Below, in pieces: positions 1-5,023 of a stretch of 32,460 nt of DNA (positions are counted from its first letter, which is position 1; each line of letters begins with the position of its first letter). The stretch is from Paenibacillus sp. DMB20. GTDB taxonomy: Bacteria; Bacillota; Bacilli; Paenibacillales; Paenibacillaceae. Under the pieces are notes generated by a model. It was not told the DNA's origin. It worked only from the letters and a program-made list of their open reading frames with translations, and did not search any database. The stretch lies in contig NZ_LAZU01000007.1 in the NCBI RefSeq assembly GCF_000987955.1, positions 1 to 32,460 on the forward strand. The letters are read 5' to 3'. A program made the position numbers and the translations under genes.

Positions 1-154
1 CCGCCGCCAGCCTGGCCGGCGTGGCGGCGGGAAGCGGCGCCTTCCTGGCGGGCGCGCGCTCACGAAGCTCCTCACGGAGGAGGAGCTTCTCCTGCTGCCG
101 AAGGTCGGCAGGCCGTTGGCCGCGCTGCTGCGGGCGCTGCGTCTGCTGCGCTGA
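1..154 (+). CDS. C-terminal tail of YabM-like polysaccharide/lipid flippase (partial, frame broken)
   Basis: Only the last ~50 residues are inside the window. The first ~18 codons (frame 3) read as a small-residue-rich hydrophobic stretch (AASLAGVAAGSGAFLAGA) like a terminal membrane helix. From about base 56 the natural reading moves to frame 2, giving LTEEELLLLPKVGRPLAALL and a TGA at 152-154. One missing base in the GC-rich run at about 51-58 would join the two. The cytoplasmic tail style and the position directly upstream of yabN fit YabM, a polytopic MATE/MOP-type polysaccharide biosynthesis membrane protein. Identity rests mainly on gene order because little of the protein is visible. 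Confidence 0.45.
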   Translation, partial: RRQPGRRGGGKRRLPGGRALTKLLTEEELLLLPKVGRPLAALLRALRLLR

Positions 155-250
155 CCTGCGGCTTGCTGACGGGAGGCCTTTTAGCCCCAATGCTGCAATC
201 GAAGATTCCCGGACGCCGTTATCTCCAGCCCGGGCGGAAAACCTGTCCGC

Positions 251-279
251 GTGAGATGTCGCGCCGACTGTGATATAGT
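251..279 (+). promoter_or_regulatory. Candidate sigma-A promoter for yabN/mazG
   Basis: A -35-like GTGAGA (251-256) lies 17 bases before TATAGT (274-279), with an extended -10 TG at 271-272. This would start transcription about 45 bases upstream of the yabN ATG. The -35 matches only 4 of 6 consensus bases. Confidence 0.45.
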
Positions 280-328
280 ATGTACGACAACACCGCCTGT
301 ACGGGCGGACGAAGAGCGGAGGAAGCAT

Positions 329-1840
329 ATGAGTGCAGCCATCACAGTTGTCGGCCTCGGCTCGGGAAATCCCGACCGGCTGACCCTGGGCATTATGAAG
401 ACACTGCAGCGCGCAACCAAGGTGTATGTGCGCACCTTGTCCCACCCGGTCATAACGGCGCTTCAAGAGCAGGGAATGGTCATGGAATCATTCGATCATG
501 TCTATGAGAGCCATGACACCTTCCCGGAAGTGTATGACCATATCGCTTCCGCTTTGATCGAGTCGGCCCGGTCGGCATCGGACGGAGAAATCGTCTATGC
601 TGTTCCGGGACACCCGATGGTTGCGGAAGCCACCGTCCGGCTGCTTCGGGAGCGCTGTCCGGAGCGGGAGGTATCGCTGACGGTGCTTGGCGGGGAGAGC
701 TTCCTCGACGAAGCCTTCGTCCGCCTGGGATTCGATCCGATCGAAGGCTTTCAGCTACTCGATTCGGCCGGGCTTTCAAGCCATCTGATCCAGCCGCAGC
801 TGCATACGCTGATTGGGCAGGTGTACGACATGTTCACCGCCTCGGAGGTCAAGCTGGCGCTGATGGAGATTTATCCGGCCGAATACGAGGTCGTCGTGGG
901 ACATGCCCTCGGCGTGGAAGGCGAGGAGTCCATTGTCCGCGTGCCGCTTTATGAGTTGGACCGGATCCAGGGCTACGGTAATTTGTCGCTGATTTACGTT
1001 CCCCGGAGCGATGACGAGCAGCTTCGGCGGCGGAGTTTCGCCCGCCTGCATGAAATCGTCGGCATTCTCCGGAGTCCCGAGGGCTGTCCTTGGGACCGCG
1101 AGCAGACCCACGAGTCCATCCGCAAAAATCTGATCGAGGAAACGTACGAGGTCCTCGAAACGATCGACGAGGATGATCCCGAGCATATGCAGGAGGAACT
1201 TGGAGACCTGCTGCTTCAAATCATGCTTCATTCGCAGATGGAAGAAGAGGCGGGTACCTTTACGGTCTATGACGTAGTTCAAGGGCTGAATGACAAGCTG
1301 ATCTTCCGCCATCCGCACGTGTTCGGGGAAAATTCCGCGAAGGATGCGGAAGCCGCGCTGCAGAACTGGGAGCAGATGAAAGCGGAGGAGAAACGCCGAA
1401 AAGGGGCCGATCCGGAGAAAGCATCCGCCCTGGACGGCATCCCGCGCGACCTGCCTGCGCTGATGAAGGCGTACAAGCTGCAGAAGAAAGCATCCAAGGT
1501 CGGCTTCGATTGGGACGACATCCAAGGGGTGTTCGACAAAATAAAGGAAGAACTCGCCGAGCTGCGCGAGGCCGTGGCTGAAGGCCAAGCGCCGGAGAAA
1601 CAGGCTTTGGAGCTGGGCGATTTGCTCTTCGCCGCCAGCAATGCCGCCCGGTTTATCCAGGCTGATCCCGAAGAGGCGCTCTCCCGGACCAACCGCAAAT
1701 TCATCGAGCGGTTCCGATACATTGAGGAGCAGCTTGCCGCCCGGGGAAAGCGGGTCCAAGACAGCTCCTTGGAGGAAATGGAAGAGCTGTGGCAGTCGGC
1801 CAAAAGCCACGCTCTATCGGATGAGAGCGAAAGCCGCTAA
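329..1840 (+). CDS. mazG: YabN: tetrapyrrole-methylase domain fused to two MazG NTP pyrophosphohydrolase domains
   Basis: A 503-residue protein if translation starts at ATG 329, chosen because a GGAGG lies 7 bases upstream (319-323) and the product then begins MSAAITVVGLGSGNP. Residues ~1-230 resemble the SAM-dependent tetrapyrrole methylase fold (GLGSGNPDRLT near the N-terminus, VYAVPGHPMVAE at ~90-100). Residues ~250-340 are a MazG domain with the metal-binding pair EETYE and EELGD. A second MazG copy follows at ~390-480 (EELAEL, ELGDLLF). MazG proteins hydrolyse NTPs to NMP plus pyrophosphate and act in nucleotide-pool cleaning; the methylase part has no established substrate. B. subtilis YabN has the same fusion and similar length. 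The gene lies upstream of hup and rqcP with no clear terminator between, so some read-through is likely. Confidence 0.93.
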   Translation: MSAAITVVGLGSGNPDRLTLGIMKTLQRATKVYVRTLSHPVITALQEQGMVMESFDHVYESHDTFPEVYDHIASALIESARSASDGEIVYAVPGHPMVAEATVRLLRERCPEREVSLTVLGGESFLDEAFVRLGFDPIEGFQLLDSAGLSSHLIQPQLHTLIGQVYDMFTASEVKLALMEIYPAEYEVVVGHALGVEGEESIVRVPLYELDRIQGYGNLSLIYVPRSDDEQLRRRSFARLHEIVGILRSPEGCPWDREQTHESIRKNLIEETYEVLETIDEDDPEHMQEELGDLLLQIMLHSQMEEEAGTFTVYDVVQGLNDKLIFRHPHVFGENSAKDAEAALQNWEQMKAEEKRRKGADPEKASALDGIPRDLPALMKAYKLQKKASKVGFDWDDIQGVFDKIKEELAELREAVAEGQAPEKQALELGDLLFAASNAARFIQADPEEALSRTNRKFIERFRYIEEQLAARGKRVQDSSLEEMEELWQSAKSHALSDESESR

Positions 1841-1889
1841 AAAAAAGGACACTTTTTTGCCGAAATAATAAAAAAAATAGGGTGACGCG

Positions 1890-1916
1890 GCAGGAATTCC
1901 GCAAGGAATCCAGAAT
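1890..1916 (+). promoter_or_regulatory. Candidate sigma-H-type promoter upstream of hup
   Basis: GCAGGAATT (1890-1898) fits the sigma-H -35 pattern RnAGGAWWW at every position. After 11 bases comes CCAGAAT (1910-1916), which fits the -10 pattern RnnGAAT except at the first base. Transcription would start ~85 bases before hup. I see no convincing sigma-A promoter in the 167-base yabN-hup gap. Pattern match only. Confidence 0.33.
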
Positions 1917-2007
1917 ATCCATTAAGGTGAACTGCGGCTTATTTTGGATTTTTCCTGTCGCTATACCGCAATCTTTTACTTTTTCGAACATTGGGAGGAT
2001 TTAATTC

Positions 2008-2281
2008 ATGAACAAAACAGATCTGATCAACAACATTTCCAGCAAAAGCGGATTGACTAAAAAAAGACGTGGAAAACGTTTTGAACGGTTTCCTTGGCGA
2101 AATCACGGACGCTCTCGCTAGCGGCGACAAAGTGCAACTGATCGGCTTCGGTACATTCGAAACCCGCAAGCGTGCAGGCCGCACGGGCCGCAACCCGCAA
2201 ACCGGCAACACCATCGAAATCCCCGAGTCCAACGTTCCTGCATTCAAAGCGGGCAACAAACTTAAAGAAGCCGTAAAATAA
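2008..2281 (+). CDS. hup: HU-family histone-like DNA-binding protein (frame broken in an A7 run)
   Basis: ATG 2008 has GGGAGGA 8-9 bases upstream and opens with [10 protein letters not shown], the typical HU start. The frame breaks at seven A's (2059-2065); with six, it continues [15 protein letters not shown] and runs to the stop at 2279-2281, giving a standard 90-residue HU. The DNA-binding arm is intact ([20 protein letters not shown], then [10 protein letters not shown]). HU is an abundant nucleoid protein that bends and compacts DNA as a dimer and is usually essential in Firmicutes with a single copy, so a genuine null allele is unlikely. The stop overlaps the rqcP start as TAATG, implying translational coupling. 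I believe the yabN-hup-rqcP order is common in Paenibacillus but differs from B. subtilis. Confidence 0.9.
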
Positions 2282-2559
2282 TGCGCGTCGATAAATTCCT
2301 TAAAGTATCAAGGTTAATCAAGCGGCGTACCGTAGCGAAGGATGTATCGGACCAAGGGCGGGTGCTGATCAACGGCCGCGAGGCCAAGCCGAGCAGCACG
2401 GTCAAGGTGGGCGACGAGATCACGGTCCAATTCGGCCAGAAGCTGGTCACAGTCCGCGTCGAGCGTCTTGCCGAGACGACCCGCAAGGATGAGGCGGCAA
2501 GCCTCTATGCCTTGGTTAAGGAAGAACCGATTGTCAAAGATAACGGATTGGATTGGTAA
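2281..2559 (+). CDS. rqcP: RqcP (YabO), S4-domain RNA-binding protein of ribosome-associated quality control
   Basis: This 92-residue protein is almost wholly an S4 RNA-binding domain: [20 protein letters not shown] at the N-terminus, then DQGRVLINGREAKPSSTVKVGD. In B. subtilis RqcP (YabO) binds stalled 50S subunits beside RqcH and helps poly-alanine tailing of nascent chains. Length and motif order match that family; the Hsp15 (HslR) heat-shock S4 family is a close relative, but gene context favours RqcP. The ATG overlaps the hup stop by one base, so translation is probably coupled. A strong terminator follows directly. Confidence 0.9.
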   Translation: MRVDKFLKVSRLIKRRTVAKDVSDQGRVLINGREAKPSSTVKVGDEITVQFGQKLVTVRVERLAETTRKDEAASLYALVKEEPIVKDNGLDW

Positions 2560-2573
2560 GTTGATCCGTTAAA

Positions 2574-2610
2574 GAAGCACTCTCCCTGCAGTGGGAGGGT
2601 GCTTTTTTTG
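2574..2610 (+). terminator. Rho-independent terminator after rqcP
   Basis: AAGCACTCTCCC and GGGAGGGTGCTT form a near-perfect 12-bp stem around a 6-base loop, followed by seven T's. This closes the yabN-hup-rqcP unit. The 170 bases after it, up to yabP, show no convincing sigma-A promoter. Confidence 0.9.
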
Positions 2611-2782
2611 TGCATCAAAAAATGAAGCATACGGTTTCGGTTATGCCTGCCTAAATATATTCGTGAGAGAAGCGCCATCGTCCCATACATAGCGCGACGG
2701 AATACTTGATGGGAGATCCCCGGTACGGTTCTAAAGAGGTGTTTGGCCCCATAAGCTATTGTTAAAAGGAGGGGTACATGCC

Positions 2783-3064
2783 ATGATCGACCAAGGGAAG
2801 GGCAAGTTTCATGACCTGCGGATGCAAAATCGCAAGCTGCTGGATATTACCGGCGTGCAAAACGTGGAAAGCTTCGATAGCGAAGAGTTTCTGCTGCAGA
2901 CCGAGCTCGGGCATCTGACCATCCGGGGGCAAAATTTACATATTAAAAATCTGAGCCTGGAAGAGGGGATCCTGTCCATCGAAGGACTTGTTCACTCCCT
3001 CATCTATCTGAATCCCGGACACCAGGTTAAAAATAAAAGCCTCCTCGGCAAGCTGTTTAAATGA
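2783..3064 (+). CDS. yabP: YabP, sporulation protein of the YabP/YqfC family
   Basis: A 93-residue protein. ATG 2783 is chosen because AAAGGAGGGG (2765-2774) sits 8 bases upstream; an in-frame TTG at 2759 lies before that ribosome site and is rejected. The sequence is a short beta-rich fold with the family pattern NRKLLDITGVQNVESFDSEE and a C-terminal half spaced like YabP (LSIEGLVHSL). In B. subtilis yabP is expressed in the mother cell under sigma-E and is linked to spore-envelope assembly; the molecular role is unknown. It overlaps yabQ by ATGA, as in Bacillus, so the two are co-translated. I could not find a good sigma-E promoter upstream. Confidence 0.9.
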   Translation: MIDQGKGKFHDLRMQNRKLLDITGVQNVESFDSEEFLLQTELGHLTIRGQNLHIKNLSLEEGILSIEGLVHSLIYLNPGHQVKNKSLLGKLFK

Positions 3065-3630
3065 ATCCGCAGATGCAATGGATTACGCTGTTCTGGATGC
3101 TGTGCTCCGGAGCGGCGATGGGACTGGCCTATGACAGCTACCGGGTGCTGGCGGGCCAGCTCCGCTTCCCGAGATGGTCTCAGCATGCCCTCGACCTGAT
3201 GTACTGGATCGCCGCAGCGCTGTTCGTCTTTCGCATGCTGTATGTCACCAACTACGGGCAGCTGCGATTTTACGTGTTTGTAGGGCTGTTTTTGGGGGTT
3301 TGGATCTATTTTTTATTATGGAGTGTCATAACCAGGCGTTTTGTGGTAATGTTAGTTCAGGCGGCAAAAGGATTGCTGTCCATTTTGACGACTTTGTTTC
3401 GCGTATTGGTGTGGAATCCGGTCAAAGGCATCCTGAAGCTGCTCAAAGGGATGGCCAAGCTGTTATGGAAAATGGTCATGTTCCTGCTGCGTTTCGTGCT
3501 TCAATGCTTAAGGCCGTTTTGGAGACTTCTCAAGTGGATGCTTTCGCCGATAATTTCCAGGATGAGGATGCCCGCTTGGGCTCGGCGCTGGAGCGATAAG
3601 GTTATAAAGGCGTGGAAACGCTGGTTTTAG
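3061..3630 (+). CDS. yabQ: YabQ, membrane protein required for spore cortex formation
   Basis: A 189-residue, strongly hydrophobic and basic protein. Helices are visible at about residues 6-28, 40-60 and 67-90, and the C-terminal half is a Leu/Trp/Lys-rich amphipathic region ending in basic residues (SDKVIKAWKRWF). B. subtilis YabQ is a sigma-E-dependent protein of the outer forespore membrane needed for cortex synthesis. The start codon overlaps the yabP stop (ATGA), and divIC starts 12 bases after the stop. The extended Trp/Lys-rich tail is longer than I would expect from the core YabQ domain, so that part is annotated from context. Confidence 0.88.
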   Translation: MNPQMQWITLFWMLCSGAAMGLAYDSYRVLAGQLRFPRWSQHALDLMYWIAAALFVFRMLYVTNYGQLRFYVFVGLFLGVWIYFLLWSVITRRFVVMLVQAAKGLLSILTTLFRVLVWNPVKGILKLLKGMAKLLWKMVMFLLRFVLQCLRPFWRLLKWMLSPIISRMRMPAWARRWSDKVIKAWKRWF

Positions 3631-3642
3631 GAGGAATGGGTC

Positions 3643-3984
3643 ATGGGCAGATTTGCTGAACAACCGAAGCAGGCTCCCATAAAGACAGCGAAGAACAAGG
3701 GCACATTGCGGCGCAGAAGAATGTATATGGCCGTGATGTCGCTATTTTTGGTCTGGGCAGGTTCAACCCTGTGGTCCCAGCATGTCCAAATCCAGAACCG
3801 CGGCGAAACGCTGGCAGAAAAACGCATCGAGCAGAAAACCTCACAGGATTCCTGGAACAAATTAAACGAAGAAGTAGAGCGCTTGCAGGATCCGGAATAT
3901 ATCGGCCAGATCGCCCGTAAAAAATTCGGGCTCTATCCGCCGAACGAGATTCCCATTATCCAGCCTCAGGATCCGGGCAAATAA
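3643..3984 (+). CDS. divIC: DivIC, FtsB/DivIC-family septum initiation protein
   Basis: A 113-residue bitopic protein: basic cytoplasmic N-terminus (RRRRMY), one membrane helix at ~28-46, then an extracytoplasmic coiled coil at ~47-88 (heptads such as LAEKRIEQK and LNEEVERL) and a short tail. DivIC pairs with FtsL and DivIB in the divisome core that activates septal peptidoglycan synthesis. The Y/E-I-GQIARKKFGLYPPNE segment near the end is the DivIC/FtsB signature. AGGAGGA precedes the ATG by ~8 bases. Placement after yabQ and before yabR is as in B. subtilis. It is probably essential, or conditionally so. Confidence 0.92.
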   Translation: MGRFAEQPKQAPIKTAKNKGTLRRRRMYMAVMSLFLVWAGSTLWSQHVQIQNRGETLAEKRIEQKTSQDSWNKLNEEVERLQDPEYIGQIARKKFGLYPPNEIPIIQPQDPGK

Positions 3985-4011
3985 TGGCGGAAAAGCCATG
4001 ACATACGTCTG

Positions 4012-4040
4012 TTGACCTCTTTTGGGTCATTGGGTATAAT
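4012..4040 (+). promoter_or_regulatory. Strong sigma-A promoter of yabR
   Basis: TTGACC (4012-4017), a 17-base spacer and a consensus TATAAT (4035-4040). It predicts a leader of about 145 bases before yabR. Confidence 0.85.
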
Positions 4041-4047
4041 CAAATCA

Positions 4048-4193
4048 CCACAGCGCGTTTTTATAAAAAATATAAGAAGGTATAAGATTCTTGTACTTGC
4101 CTTATATTTCTCGCAGAAGCGCCTATCGTCCTTTTCAAAAAGGCGTTTCTACTTGCGTGACTGTATATTTTTAAGGGAGGATCATTTTATTCT
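4048..4193 (+). promoter_or_regulatory. Structured 5' leader of yabR
   Basis: This ~145-base leader has two inverted repeats: AATATAAG (about 4069-4076) with CTTATATT (about 4101-4108), and CGCCT (about 4121-4125) with AGGCG (about 4140-4144). The ribosome site AGGGAGGA lies ~13 bases from the ATG, which is long. I do not recognise a known riboswitch class. It could mediate autoregulation by the encoded RNA-binding protein, which is inference only. Confidence 0.4.
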
Positions 4194-4676
4194 ATGGCAA
4201 TTGAAGTGGGCACCAAGTTAGAGGGCAAGGTGACAGGCATAACGCATTTTGGAGCATTTGTGGATCTGTCAGGAGGTGTCACGGGTCTCGTTCACATCTC
4301 GGAGATCGCCGACAACTACGTTAAGGATGTCAACGATCACTTGAAGATCAACGATGTCGTTACCGTGAAGGTGATTAATGTCGACAAGGACGGCAAGATC
4401 GGTCTTTCGATCAAGCAGGCCGTCGACAAGCCGGCTTCCGAAAGTCGTCCACCCCGCGGACCAAGACCGGAACGCAGTGGCGGCGGAGACCGATTCGGAG
4501 GAGGCGGCGGAGGATTTAACCGTGAACGCGGCGGACGCCCGTTTAAGCCTGCGGCCAGCAAGCCTTCATTTGAGGATAAAATGTCACGCTTCCTAAAAGA
4601 TAGTGAAGAACGAATTTCTTCGCTGAAGAAGAATACGGAGGGCAAACGCGGAGGACGCGGCGCCAAACGGATGTAA
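4194..4676 (+). CDS. yabR: YabR-like S1 RNA-binding domain protein with Gly/Arg-rich linker
   Basis: Residues ~1-75 form one S1 OB-fold domain (GTKLEGKVTGITHFGAFVDL, GLVHISEIAD, KINDVVTVKVINVDKDGKIGLSIKQA). Residues ~80-125 are low-complexity and Gly/Arg-rich (SGGGDRFGGGGGGFNRERGG), and a lysine-rich tail follows (ISSLKKNTEGKRGGRGAKRM). The family includes B. subtilis YabR and general stress protein 13 (YugI), which associate with ribosomes or RNA. The start gives the classical MAIEVGTK opening. The Gly/Arg-rich segment resembles RGG boxes and could add non-specific RNA binding. It has its own strong promoter, a structured leader and a terminator, so it is likely a monocistronic gene expressed in growth. 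Confidence 0.9.
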   Translation: MAIEVGTKLEGKVTGITHFGAFVDLSGGVTGLVHISEIADNYVKDVNDHLKINDVVTVKVINVDKDGKIGLSIKQAVDKPASESRPPRGPRPERSGGGDRFGGGGGGFNRERGGRPFKPAASKPSFEDKMSRFLKDSEERISSLKKNTEGKRGGRGAKRM

Positions 4677-4694
4677 TTCGATAAAATATAAAGC

Positions 4695-4729
4695 AACCGC
4701 AGAGGGAAATTGCCTTCTGCGGTTTTTTT
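4695..4729 (+). terminator. Rho-independent terminator after yabR
   Basis: AACCGCAGA pairs with TCTGCGGTT around a partly paired loop and is followed by a run of seven T's. Confidence 0.88.
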
Positions 4730-4780
4730 GTCAGTTGATACAAAGGTGCGACAGGTTCCTACGAGATTTCCGTCGGCGAA

Positions 4781-4803
4781 ACGGCATTTCAAGAAAATGC
4801 CGT
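4781..4803. repeat. Perfect 9-bp inverted repeat in the yabR-spoIIE gap
   Basis: ACGGCATTT (4781-4789) and AAATGCCGT (4795-4803) flank a 5-base loop. No T-run follows on the + strand, so it is not a + strand terminator. The whole gap, 4677-5023, holds the yabR terminator, this repeat and the spoIIE promoter. B. subtilis has tRNA genes at this place, but none are visible here. Confidence 0.6.
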
Positions 4804-4916
4804 CGCGTGGATTCGGGAAAACGATTATCCAAAAAGTGGTTATTTAAACCATGGAAATGGGAATGGATCAAGGGATAAAGGGCCTTTTCCCGAGGTTTCG
4901 CAAGGCAAGGCTTTTT

Positions 4917-4982
4917 TGTCGGAAATTTCTTTTGGGCTTGTCCGGTGTTCTGACAAACTTTCTCAATCCGCGCTTTTATAAT
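4917..4982 (+). promoter_or_regulatory. spoIIE promoter with 21-bp spacer and Spo0A-box-like sites
   Basis: CTGACA (4950-4955) and a consensus TATAAT (4977-4982) are separated by 21 bases. B. subtilis spoIIE and spoIIG use sigma-A promoters with this abnormal 21-22-bp spacing and need Spo0A~P. A 0A-box-like TGTCGGA (4917-4923, 6 of 7 to TGTCGAA) lies upstream, and the -35 region itself contains a weaker inverted match (TGTCAGA on the minus strand). Confidence 0.65.
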
Positions 4983-5023
4983 GGGACCTACAAATAAATT
5001 CGTGAAGAATGGGGTGCCAGGTG

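Noticed and set aside
776..1810. 344-codon open frame on the minus strand
   Set aside because: Antisense shadow of yabN/mazG, with no ribosome site and no recognisable domain.
2059..2065. Programmed ribosomal frameshift in hup
   Set aside because: Restoring HU needs +1 (or -2), not the -1 expected for an A-run, and HU genes are not known to use recoding.
2611..2782. Sigma-E promoter for yabP-yabQ
   Set aside because: CATACAT (2684) and CATAAGCT (2750) resemble a sigma-E -10, but no suitable -35 stands 13-14 bases upstream of either. The promoter may be weak or further away.
4730..5020. tRNA genes between yabR and spoIIE, as in B. subtilis
   Set aside because: No cloverleaf, T-loop GGTTCRAAT or CCA end was found. 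A short GGTTC at ~4754 has no matching arms.
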